Shown here: in pieces, positions 28,718-44,120 of the stretch
How positions within the stretch are numbered: position 1 is the stretch's first letter
Layout of the letters: every line of letters begins with the position of its first letter
DNA from: Acetobacteraceae bacterium
GTDB lineage: Bacteria > Pseudomonadota > Alphaproteobacteria > Acetobacterales > Acetobacteraceae
Direction: 5' to 3'
DNA length: 64,000 nt
NCBI GenBank assembly: GCA_022842185.1
Contig: JALHQB010000010.1
Span: 31,843-95,842, forward strand
Made by a program: the position numbers and the translations under genes
Notes under the pieces: generated by a model
The model's input: the letters and a program-made list of their open reading frames with translations, nothing else
Databases searched by the model: none
Told to the model about the DNA's origin: nothing

Positions 28718-29559
28718 GTCCGGCTCCCATGGGGCGGCGGTGTATCGGTTGTCGTCACCGCGCCGCACCTGTCGCGATGATCACCGTGGGGAATGCCGCG
28801 GCGCGCGGCCGGCAGAAGCCAGCGCCACATCGCCTCGGGCGGAAAGGGCAGGATCATGAAGGCATGTTCCAGCACGCCGAACGCGGCAAGGCTGGCAAGC
28901 AGGGTGAAACCCGTGGCCGTTCCGGCATCGCTTTCGGGCGCCGCCGCGACCGCGACAAGCGCCACGCACAGTGCGACCCCCGCGACGACCGAGAGCGGGA
29001 ACAGTGGGTTCATCCGCCGGCGCGCAAAATAGCTTTCGATGTAGCGGAGATGGTCGGGCAGCAGCGACTCACCGAGGTTCCGCACGCCAAGGAAGATGTT
29101 GAGCTTGGCGCTCAGCCGCATCACGGCGAGCATGAGGAAGGTCCATAGGCCGATCCGGTTCGGGCCTTCGGCGGTCACCATGACGACAACGGCGATTCCA
29201 CCGAGGATGGCCAGTTCATGCCACAGGATCGCCGCCACCGCCGCGCGGAATCGCGGCCAACCGCGTGCGCCTGGTGGACATGGTTGCCGGCGTGGGCCGG
29301 TCAGGATACCGGTCAGGAAGGTTACCTCGATCCAGGCCCAAACCAGGATCGCACAGGTGAAGGCCGCATAGGCGCCGCCCGGTCCTGTGTTTGTCGTGCT
29401 GCCCGAAAGCCCCGCCAACCCGACCCCGAGCAACAGGGTCGCGCCAATCAGCGTCCATCGGAAGGTCTCCCGCCGCAGCCCATCCAGCACGAGGATCGCA
29501 CCCGTGCCGCCCCACCAGAGAAGCATCGCGAACAGTGCAGGCAGCAGGTGCTCGGTCAT
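28714..29559 (-). CDS. puhE: Photosynthetic complex assembly membrane protein PuhE
   Basis: A 281-residue polytopic protein, about seven hydrophobic segments, matching PuhE in position (between acsF and hemA), length and character. Recognisable stretches are [19 protein letters not shown] and [20 protein letters not shown], then [19 protein letters not shown]. In Rhodobacter, PuhE affects RC-LH1 assembly and BChl supply. ATG 29559 is 6 bases after the acsF stop. It overlaps hemA by ATGA. Confidence 0.92.
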   Translation of the reverse strand: MTEHLLPALFAMLLWWGGTGAILVLDGLRRETFRWTLIGATLLLGVGLAGLSGSTTNTGPGGAYAAFTCAILVWAWIEVTFLTGILTGPRRQPCPPGARGWPRFRAAVAAILWHELAILGGIAVVVMVTAEGPNRIGLWTFLMLAVMRLSAKLNIFLGVRNLGESLLPDHLRYIESYFARRRMNPLFPLSVVAGVALCVALVAVAAAPESDAGTATGFTLLASLAAFGVLEHAFMILPFPPEAMWRWLLPAARRGIPHGDHRDRCGAVTTTDTPPPHGSRT

Positions 29560-29565
29560 CCGGCG

Positions 29566-30639
29566 CTACCAGCTCGGTGCCAGGCGGATTTCCGCCGGCA
29601 ATGCCTTGCGGCGACCTGGCAGCAGGTACAGATGCGCGAACTGCGCCGCCGCCCGCGCCGCCAAGCCAGCACGCCGAAGTTTCCCGCCAATCCCTGTGGC
29701 CGCCTTCGCCGCAAGCATCCGGTTGCTCGTCATCCGCAAGCGTTCCATCCGCGCGTGAAAGGCGGGATGATCGATGTCGAGCGTCACCGGGAAGACCTGC
29801 TCGCAGATCGCCGAGGTGATACGGAAGACCTCGTAGTCATAGTCGGTCGGCGTCATCCCCAGCGCCTCGTGGAAGGCGGGCCGCTGATGGTCGCGCACAT
29901 ACATCGTTGCGAAGACCGCAAGCTGGAAGAACTTCACCCACAGCTTGTTGGTGCCTTCGAGCAACGAGGGATTGGCGCGCATCAGCAGCGCGAAGGCCTC
30001 ACCATGGCGAAACTCGTCATTGCACCACTCCTCGAACCAACTGAAAATTGGGTGGAAGCGCCGCTCCGGATGGCGCTGGAACTGCCGGAAGATCGTAATG
30101 TAGCGGGCGTAGCCGATCTTCTCGGACAGGTAGGTCGCGTAGAAGATGAATTTCGGCCGGAAGTAGTGGTATTTCTTGGCGCGCGTCAGAAAGCCGAGAT
30201 CGACACCGATGCCAACATCCTTGAGGCTGTCATTGATGAAGCCGGCATGGCGGGCTTCGTCACGGCTCATGAAGCCGAACAGGTCCTTCATGTCCTGATT
30301 GGTCACCCGCTTGCGTATTTCGGCGTAGAGAACGCAGCCGGAGAATTCGGCTGTCACCGAACTGATCAGGAAGTCCATCAACTCCTTCTGCAGCGGCTCG
30401 GGCAACGCCTTGATGTCGAAGGCGTCGAAGGCGTCGGTGCGCACGAAATGGCCTTTGTTGGGATCGGCGCGGAATTCCGCGATCAGAGCATCCCATTGTT
30501 CGCGCACGAGCGAGACGTCGATCGCATCCATCGCCTTGAAGTCAGTCGTGTAGAAGCGCGGACTGAGCGCTGTCTCGGTCAGCGCGCTGCGTGTTGCGTC
30601 GTTGACATTCGCGCGGGGCGCTGGGGTCACGGCGTTCAT
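29566..30639 (-). CDS. acsF: Aerobic Mg-protoporphyrin IX monomethyl ester oxidative cyclase
   Basis: A 357-residue di-iron oxygenase that forms ring E of BChl using O2. Ligand-bearing helices are visible: [33 protein letters not shown] and [15 protein letters not shown], together with [20 protein letters not shown]. No oxygen-independent cyclase (bchE) is encoded in the window, so ring closure here depends on oxygen unless bchE lies elsewhere. ATG 30639 overlaps the upstream 106-residue gene by ATGA. Confidence 0.96.
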   Translation of the reverse strand: MNAVTPAPRANVNDATRSALTETALSPRFYTTDFKAMDAIDVSLVREQWDALIAEFRADPNKGHFVRTDAFDAFDIKALPEPLQKELMDFLISSVTAEFSGCVLYAEIRKRVTNQDMKDLFGFMSRDEARHAGFINDSLKDVGIGVDLGFLTRAKKYHYFRPKFIFYATYLSEKIGYARYITIFRQFQRHPERRFHPIFSWFEEWCNDEFRHGEAFALLMRANPSLLEGTNKLWVKFFQLAVFATMYVRDHQRPAFHEALGMTPTDYDYEVFRITSAICEQVFPVTLDIDHPAFHARMERLRMTSNRMLAAKAATGIGGKLRRAGLAARAAAQFAHLYLLPGRRKALPAEIRLAPSW

Positions 30640-30956
30640 GCTGCCTCCTTGGGCTCGAAGCCGCAGTGATAGAGCTCGGTGAGTTCGAACAAGGCGCGGA
30701 ACTCGGTCCAGACGCGCTCGATGCCACGCGCGCGGATGACCGTGGCGCGGCAGGTCAGGACGCGGCTTTCACCGAACGGCACCGTGGTCGGCGCTCCATG
30801 CACGATGACGCAGTCGCCCGGGTGCAGGTCGATACCGTCCGGAATGGCATGAGCATGCAGGCTGTCGAAGGTCTGCTCGATATCGACACTGCAGGTGATC
30901 TCGATGCGCTGCCGCCTCGCGAAGGGCAGCCAGGAGGCCAGGCGTTCGGCACTCAT
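30636..30956 (-). CDS. Conserved small protein between puhC and acsF
   Basis: A 106-residue soluble protein with no membrane segment, linked by ATGA overlaps to both puhC and acsF. Visible features are an early [20 protein letters not shown], then [35 protein letters not shown] and a C-terminal [16 protein letters not shown]. Four Cys residues and a beta-rich look are noted. Small uncharacterised genes at this spot are common in purple-bacterial clusters. A role alongside AcsF or reaction-centre assembly is suggested only by location. ATG 30956 is the start. Confidence 0.85.
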   Translation of the reverse strand: MSAERLASWLPFARRQRIEITCSVDIEQTFDSLHAHAIPDGIDLHPGDCVIVHGAPTTVPFGESRVLTCRATVIRARGIERVWTEFRALFELTELYHCGFEPKEAA

Positions 30957-31399
30957 GGTCTCGTGCTCCCGTCGGTTAGGAATCGAACGAAGGCTTCGGC
31001 TTGTGTGTGGCCGAAGGCCTTGATGTCGATCCGGCGGCCGGTCGCCGGGTCGTCGAGTGTGAGCCGGCCGTCGTCCCATGCGACCAGGCGGAAGGGAATC
31101 TCGGGGCCATGCGCATCGCGCATCCGTTCTCGTGCCATGCCGCGCAGCGCCGCACGGATGAAGCCATTGGTGCCGGGATCGAGGATGGCGAAGGCCGTGG
31201 TGTTCGTGGCATCGCGCACTGTCACGGCACCATCCGCGCGATCCTCGAAGACCAATTGGCGCTGATGAAGCACGTTGGCGGTATCGGCTGCGCGCGTTCC
31301 GCCGATCAGCGCGATTCCGATCGTCACCGCAAGCAGTGCTGCGACGCCAAGCAGCGGCCCCAATGGGAATCCTCGGGTGACAGTGGCGTGCGCTTGCAT
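30953..31399 (-). CDS. puhC: Photosynthetic complex assembly protein PuhC
   Basis: A 148-residue protein with one N-terminal membrane anchor (LGPLLGVAALLAVTIGIALIGG) and a periplasmic domain containing DGAVTVRDATNTTAFAILDP and GTNGFIRAALRGMARERM, the PuhC family pattern. PuhC helps organise the RC-LH1 core. The start is ATG 31399, 13 bases after puhB. It overlaps the next gene by ATGA. Confidence 0.92.
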   Translation of the reverse strand: MQAHATVTRGFPLGPLLGVAALLAVTIGIALIGGTRAADTANVLHQRQLVFEDRADGAVTVRDATNTTAFAILDPGTNGFIRAALRGMARERMRDAHGPEIPFRLVAWDDGRLTLDDPATGRRIDIKAFGHTQAEAFVRFLTDGSTRP

Positions 31400-31412
31400 G
31401 CTGTGTGCTTCC

Positions 31413-32063
31413 TCAGGCTGCCGCGGCCGCTTCGGGTTGTGCCGCGCGAGCGTCTTCCACTGGCGTCCCGTGCAGCGCCCGCACCGGCATGCCGGCAGCG
31501 CCAGCCAGCGCCTGCGACAATGCGCGCCCCGCCACCTCCGCGTCAGGCAGCGCCCGGAGCATGGGTTCGGGGTTCGACACGCGCAGCATCCGCAGATGCG
31601 GCCACATCGCGAAGTAGGATACGCGACGCCCCGGCATCAGGCGCAGTTGGATGTCACCGGTGCCATCCTTGTTCAGGCGCATATCCGCCTTGCGCACGGA
31701 TGAGAACGGTATGTTGACCGTCATCGGCAGTGCCACGCCGACGCGCATCACGATGCGCCGGTTGGTGATGGTGTAGAGCGTCGTGCGCGCCGCCAACCTG
31801 CCGAGGCCCAACAACAACACAATCGGCACAGCGCCCAGCGTGATCAGGCGGAGTGCGCCCAGCACCGCATCCTGTGGATCCGCACTCCAGCCCGCGGCGA
31901 GATACCAAGCGGCCAGGAGCACGAAGTAGGCCGCAAGCCCGCGCAGATGGAAGGCACGAAGCGCGAAGGGTCGCCAGGATGGCGCGCCCTGCCAAAGGAT
32001 CGTCTCGCCCTGGGGCAGATGTTCGGGCAGGCCGGGAACCGGCTCTGAATCGTGCTCTCTCAT
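31413..32063 (-). CDS. puhB: Photosynthetic complex assembly protein PuhB
   Basis: A 216-residue membrane protein needed for reaction-centre assembly. The conserved opening is LPEHLPQGETILWQGAPSW, followed by two to three hydrophobic segments and a PH-like domain (YTITNRRIVMRVGVALPMT, NIPFSSVRKADMRLNKDGTG). ATG 32063 overlaps puhA by ATGA. Order puhA-puhB-puhC is canonical. Confidence 0.93.
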   Translation of the reverse strand: MREHDSEPVPGLPEHLPQGETILWQGAPSWRPFALRAFHLRGLAAYFVLLAAWYLAAGWSADPQDAVLGALRLITLGAVPIVLLLGLGRLAARTTLYTITNRRIVMRVGVALPMTVNIPFSSVRKADMRLNKDGTGDIQLRLMPGRRVSYFAMWPHLRMLRVSNPEPMLRALPDAEVAGRALSQALAGAAGMPVRALHGTPVEDARAAQPEAAAAA

Positions 32064-32830
32064 AGCATCGGTCCCAGCCGGCCGGGTGTCGCATACAGAT
32101 GGCCCGAGGCGAAGTAGGCCGAGATCCGATCCTCCTCCCGCAGGGTGATCTGTGTCGGGTCGCGCGTGACCGGAGCCGCCGCAAGCTGCGCCGCTGTCAC
32201 CGAGGCCAGGTTCACCCGGCGACGGCGATGGTCGATGCGCACCAGCGGCATCGGCACCAGCACCCGGCGCGCACCTTCGGCAGTAGCGACCTCCACTTCA
32301 AGAAAGCGCAGCGCCATGTCGGATCGATCGATCCAGGCATCCACCACCGTGCCGCCGGCGTTGTGGTCGAAGCCATAGACCGTCATGCCGCGCGGGTCGG
32401 GGTCCTCGGGCTCGATCGAATAATCCGGTGCCGTACGCAGCGGTACGATCTTGGGAACCGGCGCATCGAACATCATGTCCGGCACGTCGTGCCGCATTGC
32501 ATAGGCGGCGGGGCCGACGCCATCCTGCATCGGGTTCCCGGTCGGTATCATCGGCGCACCAGGAAAACCCGCAGCGGGTCGGGCGGCCAGCGGCAGCAGC
32601 TCCTCCCGCCGCGGCACCTGAACGCTGGTGCCATCGGCAAGCCGGAATGTCTTGGACGGCGGCATCGCCGGGAAGCCCTGGACCACCACCCGGGCGCCAC
32701 GATCGGAGACGAGCGGGTAGCCTTCGCGCTTGTCCTCTCGACGCAGGTAATAGATGAGCCCCGCAAAGAATATCCAGAACGCATAAAGGGCGATCAGGGC
32801 CAGGTCGATTGAGCCGACAACGTTGCGCAT
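32060..32830 (-). CDS. puhA: Photosynthetic reaction centre H subunit
   Basis: A 256-residue H subunit. One N-terminal helix (GSIDLALIALYAFWIFFAGL) is followed by the cytoplasmic cap (YYLRREDKREGYPLVSD), which controls proton entry to QB. A conserved central stretch VPKIVPLRTAPDYSIEPEDP and the C-terminal ITLREEDRISAYFASGHLYA match the family. ATG 32830 lies 16 bases after the lhaA stop. Overlaps puhB by ATGA. Confidence 0.97.
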   Translation of the reverse strand: MRNVVGSIDLALIALYAFWIFFAGLIYYLRREDKREGYPLVSDRGARVVVQGFPAMPPSKTFRLADGTSVQVPRREELLPLAARPAAGFPGAPMIPTGNPMQDGVGPAAYAMRHDVPDMMFDAPVPKIVPLRTAPDYSIEPEDPDPRGMTVYGFDHNAGGTVVDAWIDRSDMALRFLEVEVATAEGARRVLVPMPLVRIDHRRRRVNLASVTAAQLAAAPVTRDPTQITLREEDRISAYFASGHLYATPGRLGPML

Positions 32831-32846
32831 GACGTGCTCCGCTATG

Positions 32847-34286
32847 TCACGGTGCTGTAAACGATCCGGCGAGTCCGAACCGCGACGGATGATCCGCTTG
32901 GTCTTCCCGTGCCCATTGCACGAGCGGACCAAGCGCAACCAGGGTGGCAAAGAGCAGCACGATCTCGATGACATAGACCGTGCAATAGGCTGTCACCGGC
33001 GTGATGAGCGCCGCGCCGAGTCCACCGGCGTTCGCCAGAGCCCCGATGCCGTCGCGCAGAAGTCCGCCCAGCGCGATGGCGATTCCAGCGGCGGTGGCCT
33101 GCGCGGCACCCCACGCACCCAGCGCGAGGCCGATCTGGCCCTGCGGTGCCGCTGTCATGAAAGCCGTCAATGTCGCGTGGGCAAAGCAGCCTGCGCCGAG
33201 CCCGATCGCGAGTGTTCCGAAGCCGAAGATCGCGGCGCTTTCCATCGGCGCAGCGAAGATCACAAGCGCGAAGGCAACCGCGCCGATCAGCGTCCCGGTG
33301 CCCGCGACGCGATACGCGTCCACATCACGCCCAATCAACCGCGCTCCACCGACGAATCCAACAATGCCACCAAACGCGAACAGGGCCGTCAGCGTCGTCG
33401 TTGCGGCCACACCAAGGCCCAGAACCTGTCCGCCATAGGGCTCCAGCAGCACATCCTGCATCGAGAAGCCGGCCGTGCCGAGAGCAACCGCAACGAGCCG
33501 CCGCTTCCAGGGCCCGGTGCCGCTCAGCTGTCGCCAGCTTTCACGGAAGCCCGGCCCGTCCCCGCGGCCGCGCGTGCGCGATGGATCACGCGCCTCCTGC
33601 TTCCACAGTGCAACGATGTTCAGCAGCATGGTCACCACCGCGGCGCCCTGGATCACCCGTATCAAGCGCAGCTGGCTGAAGTTCACCAGCAGCGCGCCAA
33701 AGACCAAGCCGGCGATCAACATGCCCAGCAGCAACATCACCGAGAGCAGCGCGACCACGCGTGGCAAGCTCCGCGTCGGCGCAAGATCCGCCGCAAGCGC
33801 CAGGCCGACCGTCTGCACCATATGCATGCCCGCGCCGACCAGCAGGAAGGCCACTGCCGCGGCAACATGCGCAGCCCAGGCCGGCCCGTTGCTGTCACCC
33901 GACAACAGGATAAGCGCGAAGGGCATGATGGCCAGGCCACCGAACTGCATCAGCGAGCCGAACCAAATATAGGGCACACGCCGCCAGCCCAGCACCGACC
34001 GATGCGTGTCCGACCGGAAGCCGATCAAGGCACGGAAGGGCGCGAACAACAGCGGCAGCGACACCATCGCCGCGACCAGCCCGGCCGAGACGCCGAGTTC
34101 GACGATCAAGACACGGTTCAAGGTGCCGATCAGCAGGGCCGCAGCCAGGCCCACAGAAACCTGGAACAGCGAGAGCCGCAGCAGGCGCCCCACCGGCAAC
34201 TCAGGCGTCGCCGCATCAGCAAAGGGCAGGAAGCGCGGACCGATCCGCGTCCAGGCACGCGCGAAGGTGGCGCCACCAAGCGTCAT
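32847..34286 (-). CDS. lhaA: LH1 assembly protein LhaA (PucC-family MFS-like)
   Basis: A 479-residue 12-helix membrane protein of the PucC/LhaA family, thought to deliver BChl to LH1 apoproteins. Family blocks seen are GTLNRVLIVELGVSAGLVAA, FRALIGFRSDTHRSVLGWRR and MQDVLLEPYGGQVLGLGVAAT. It precedes puhA, the typical position of lhaA. ATG 34286 overlaps the bchM stop. A second PucC-family gene lies at 46479-47801. Confidence 0.94.
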   Translation of the reverse strand: MTLGGATFARAWTRIGPRFLPFADAATPELPVGRLLRLSLFQVSVGLAAALLIGTLNRVLIVELGVSAGLVAAMVSLPLLFAPFRALIGFRSDTHRSVLGWRRVPYIWFGSLMQFGGLAIMPFALILLSGDSNGPAWAAHVAAAVAFLLVGAGMHMVQTVGLALAADLAPTRSLPRVVALLSVMLLLGMLIAGLVFGALLVNFSQLRLIRVIQGAAVVTMLLNIVALWKQEARDPSRTRGRGDGPGFRESWRQLSGTGPWKRRLVAVALGTAGFSMQDVLLEPYGGQVLGLGVAATTTLTALFAFGGIVGFVGGARLIGRDVDAYRVAGTGTLIGAVAFALVIFAAPMESAAIFGFGTLAIGLGAGCFAHATLTAFMTAAPQGQIGLALGAWGAAQATAAGIAIALGGLLRDGIGALANAGGLGAALITPVTAYCTVYVIEIVLLFATLVALGPLVQWAREDQADHPSRFGLAGSFTAP

Positions 34287-34974
34287 GCCCGCGCTACCTC
34301 CAACGCCTGTGAAATGTAGAAGCCGCGGGAGACGCGGTGGCTCCGGCCGACGCGCGCGCGACCGGACTCGAACAGCATCGCTTTCAATCGGTCATGGCGA
34401 ACCGGCTCGATGGTTGGGGCACGGTCGCCACGCGGAAAAAGTCGGCCCGCTGCATGCATGATCGCCAGAAGCGTTGTCCGCGGCGCGAAGGTGAACAGCA
34501 CCGAACCCCGCGATCGGGAGGCAAGTTGCTCCACGGCATCCGCCATGTCCGCGGCGCGGTAATGGATCAAGCTGTCCATCGCCACGACGTGATCGAAACG
34601 GCCCAGCGCCGGGTCCAGCATGTCGCCCACCGAAAAGCGGATCTCGCCACGACCTTGCCGACACTCGGCGCGCTCCCGCGCCAGCCCGATGAGCGTGGGC
34701 GAGATATCGACCGCCGTCACCGACGCGCCCCGCTGGGCAGCCTCGACCGCCAGTGCGCCGGTGCCGCATCCGGCATCGAGCAGGCGCAACCCGCGCATGT
34801 CCTGCGGCAGCCAGGAGAGAAGCGTGGCGCGCATTTCATCGCGCCCCGCACGCACCGTTGCGCGGATGCCGCTGACCGGGGCATCGGACGTCAGGCGTTT
34901 CCATGCGTCCGCCGCGGTGCGATCGAAATACGTCTCGAGTTCGCCCCGGCGAGCTCGGTAGCTGGCGGAGGTCA

Positions 34975-34975
<1 letters not shown>
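34283..34975 (-). CDS. bchM: Mg-protoporphyrin IX O-methyltransferase
   Basis: A 230-residue SAM-dependent enzyme methylating the ring C propionate of Mg-protoporphyrin IX. The SAM-binding motif is LRLLDAGCGTGALAVEAAQR, and the opening YFDRTAADAWKRLTSDAPVS is typical of BchM. The C-terminus RSHRVSRGFYISQALEVARA also matches. ATG 34975 shares one base with the bchL stop (TGATG). Product feeds AcsF. Confidence 0.95.
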
Positions 34976-39441
<4,466 letters not shown>

Positions 39442-39467
<26 letters not shown>

Positions 39468-40965
39468 CGTACAACGTCTCGACTGTGATGGTGGTCAGGC
39501 CGGCGCCGGCCGCAAACGACTCCGTGTTGCGGCGAGCCTTGCCGCGAACGAAGAACGGGATCTTGCGAAGCTCCTTTTCGGCATCGGGTGCCCAGCTCAA
39601 CGTTTCGGGCTTGGTTTCCATGACCGGCGCGGCTGCGCTGGCGCCCAGATGAGATGCGCCCGCATCGTCGTGGAATTCGAAATCGTCGCGGAACATGTGC
39701 AGCAGATGTTCCTCAAGCCCCATCATCAGCGGGTGCACCCAGGTGTCGAACAGGACGTTCGCGCCCTCGAACCCCATCTGCGGCGAATGGCGCGCGGGGA
39801 AATCCTGCACATGCACCGGCGCGGAGATCACCGCGCAGGGAATGCCGAGCTTCTTGGCGATGTGCCGCTCCATCTGCGTGCCGAGCACGAGTTCCGGCTG
39901 CGCGGCGGCGATCGCGGCCTCGACCGCGAGGTAGTCGTCGCTGATCAGCGCTTCCAGCCCATAAACGCTTGCCGCGTCCCGTACCTCGCGCGCCTGTTCG
40001 CGGCTGTAGGTGCCGATGCCGACAACCTCGAAGGCCAGCTCCTTCGACGCGACCCGTGCCGCCGCAATGGCATGGGTCGCGTCACCGAAGACAAAGACGC
40101 GCTTGCCGGTCAGGTAGTTCGAATCGACCGAACGCGAATACCAGGACAGGCGGGAGGTCGCTTGCGCCAGCAGCGCAGTGGTGTCGATCCCTGCCAACGC
40201 GCCAACCTCGGCGATGAAGTCCCGCGTGGCACCGACACCGATCGGCACGATGCGCGTGCGCTTCTGACCGAAGACGCGTTCCAGCCAGGCCGCGGCTTGG
40301 TCGGCGATCTCGGGGTACAGCACCACATTGAAGTCTGCCTCGCCGAGACGCGCGAGGTCGGCCGGCGTGGCGCCCTGTGGTGCAACGACATGGACGTCCA
40401 CACCAATGCGCTCGAGCAAGGCGCGTATCTCGACCAGGTCGTCGCGATGGCGGAAGCCAAGTGCGGTCGGGCCGAGGATATTGCAGCGGGGCCGTGCCGC
40501 CGCGACGCGCGGCGTGCCGATGGCCGGGCCGGCGAAGGTGCGCACCAGGCGATACAGCGTCTCCGCCGCGCCCCAGTTCTCCTTGCGCTGGTAGGAAGGC
40601 AGGTCGATTGGGACCACCGGCACCGGCAGGCCAAGCGTGCGCGCCAAACCGCCCGGATCATCCTGGATCAGCTCGGCGGTGCAGGAGGCACCAACCAGGA
40701 TCGCTTGCGGACGGAAACGCTCGAAGGCGTCATGCACGGCCGTCTTGAGAAGCTCGGCGGTGTCGCCGCCCAGGTCGCGCGCCTGGAAGGTGGTGTAGGT
40801 GACAGGCGGCCGCTTCGCGCGCCGCTCGATCATGGTGAACAGCAGGTCGGCGTAGGTGTCGCCCTGCGGCGCATGCAGGACGTAGTGCAGCCCTTCCATC
40901 GCGGTGGCGATGCGCATCGCCCCCACATGCGGCGGCCCCTCATAGGTCCAGACCGCGAGCTGCAT
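39442..40965 (-). CDS. bchB: Dark-operative protochlorophyllide reductase subunit B
   Basis: A 507-residue partner of BchN in DPOR, reducing the C17=C18 bond of protochlorophyllide. The N-terminus [20 protein letters not shown] is diagnostic. Other blocks: [20 protein letters not shown] with a conserved Cys, and [19 protein letters not shown]. The C-terminal PCP_red domain ends in the form [23 protein letters not shown] 40965 lies 4 bases after the bchN stop. Confidence 0.97.
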
Positions 40966-40969
40966 GGCG

Positions 40970-42834
<1,865 letters not shown>

Positions 42835-42882
42835 GTCTTGACAACCCTCCGTCAAACGGGGTCCGCTTCGCCTAACAGCGGC

Positions 42883-42901
42883 GCTGGCCTTCGAAGCCAG
42901 C
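42883..42901 (-). repeat. Short hairpin in the bchF leader
   Basis: GCTGGC (42883-42888) and GCCAGC (42896-42901) form a 6-bp stem with a 7-base loop between the operator palindrome and bchF. It could shape the leader of the long bchF transcript. Its role is unknown. Confidence 0.4.
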
Positions 42902-42920
42902 TGATTGACAGGGGGAAGTG

Positions 42921-43010
42921 ATGATCCAGGAGCCTTTGGCCTCCATTCCTGCTCATAACGCCCTCCCCGAGCGAACCTCGTTCCACGACGCTAGAGCGGC
43001 GTCGGATTGA
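42921..43010 (+). CDS. Possible 29-residue ORF upstream of ppaA
   Basis: ATG 42921 has a strong ribosome-like AGGGGGA 4 bases upstream and an open frame of 29 codons ending at the edge of the 43010-43047 palindrome. The peptide (opening MIQEPLASIPAHNALPERTS) has no recognised motif. It could be a leader peptide or chance. Coding status is weakly supported. Confidence 0.2.
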   Translation: MIQEPLASIPAHNALPERTSFHDARAASD

Positions 43011-43047
43011 GTGTCAAGCAATATGGACGTACTAATAACTTGACACT
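43010..43047. promoter_or_regulatory. 38-bp dyad between bchF and ppaA with back-to-back TTGACA boxes
   Basis: AGTGTCAAG (43010-43018) and CTTGACACT (43039-43047) are perfect inverted arms around a central ACGT (43027-43030). Each arm begins a TGT-N12-ACG, one on each strand, sharing the centre, so two overlapping PpsR-like sites face each other. Each arm also contains a TTGACA -35-like box pointing outward, toward bchF and toward ppaA. The structure is seen directly; operator function is inferred. Confidence 0.65.
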
Positions 43048-43086
43048 TGCCGGGCGTCAGCCTGAAGTCATTGCGGGAGAGTGGGG

Positions 43087-44025
43087 ATGGTCGATAAAGC
43101 GATGTCCGCTTCGCATTCGACGGGTCAATCGGACTACAGCCCTGACGGCGATGGCCGTTGGCGCGCCGAGGTGAGCGCGCGGTCCCTCCGCGCATCCGAC
43201 GCCGACCTCGCGGCGAATGATTGTCGCGCGGAGACGGCCGCCTCCCGGCGCATCATCCTGCTGGCCCAGACCATCGAGCGGGACGTCATCCCGCGCCTGG
43301 CGCTGGCACACCGGGCCGCGCCCGCACCGGCCTATGTGGATCGGGCGCCGGGCGCGCTGCTGACATCGGAGGATGTCGCCACGCTGACGGCCCTCGTCAT
43401 CCGTGTGGACCTGCATGATGTCGAGGCGTTCGTCGATGGAATCGAGGCCAAGGGCATACCGCTCGACCTGATCTACGTGGACCTGCTGGCACCCGTGGCG
43501 CGTCGGCTTGGCGAGATGTGGGAAGCGGACGAATGCGACTTCGCCACGGTGACGATGGGTCTGGCCACGCTGCAACAGGTCGTCTTGAACAGCGGGCGTC
43601 GCTTCTCGCAGGTGCCGCTCAGGCCGCGTGACGGGCGGCGCGTCATGCTCGTCCCCGCCCCGGGAGAGACCCACACCTTTGGCCTGGTCATCGTCGCCGA
43701 GTTCTTCCGGCGTTCGGGCTGGGACGTCTGGAGCGGCAACGGCGCCTCCCTGCCGGAGGTCACCGCCAAGGTCCGCAACGAACCCTTCGCGATCGCGGCC
43801 TTCAGCCTGGCCAGCGAGGATCACCTCGCGGCCCTTGCCAATCTGATCCACCGGGTGCGGCGCGCGTCGCTGAACCGGCGCATCGGCATTCTCGTGGGGG
43901 GGGCCATCTTCGCCGAGCGCCCCGGCCTCGTTTCGGATATCGGCGCGGATGCGACGGCGGCGGATGGAGAAGAAGCAACATTACAGGCCGAAACAATACT
44001 GGCCATCAGTGACTTGCGGACGTGA
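43087..44025 (+). CDS. ppaA: PpaA/AerR-type cobalamin-binding regulator
   Basis: A 312-residue regulator with a B12-binding-like (SCHIC) domain, encoded next to ppsR as usual. The helical module LLTSEDVATLTALVIRVDLH and RRLGEMWEADECDFATVTMG precedes the cobalamin-binding pattern VPAPGETHTFGLVIVAEFFR, in which His is the likely corrinoid contact. AerR/PpaA binds B12 and modulates PpsR/CrtJ repression in Rhodobacter. ATG 43087 follows a GGGAGAG ribosome site. Upstream is the 43010-43047 dyad, suggesting control by PpsR. Confidence 0.9.
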   Translation: MVDKAMSASHSTGQSDYSPDGDGRWRAEVSARSLRASDADLAANDCRAETAASRRIILLAQTIERDVIPRLALAHRAAPAPAYVDRAPGALLTSEDVATLTALVIRVDLHDVEAFVDGIEAKGIPLDLIYVDLLAPVARRLGEMWEADECDFATVTMGLATLQQVVLNSGRRFSQVPLRPRDGRRVMLVPAPGETHTFGLVIVAEFFRRSGWDVWSGNGASLPEVTAKVRNEPFAIAAFSLASEDHLAALANLIHRVRRASLNRRIGILVGGAIFAERPGLVSDIGADATAADGEEATLQAETILAISDLRT

Positions 44026-44120
44026 ATCAAGCTGCCGCGTTCCCGTCGCGTGTGCAGAATTGACCTTGGGGAGGGTCGGATTGTCTAAGGCATCCTCAGG
44101 AATGAAGGACGGGTCGCAGC

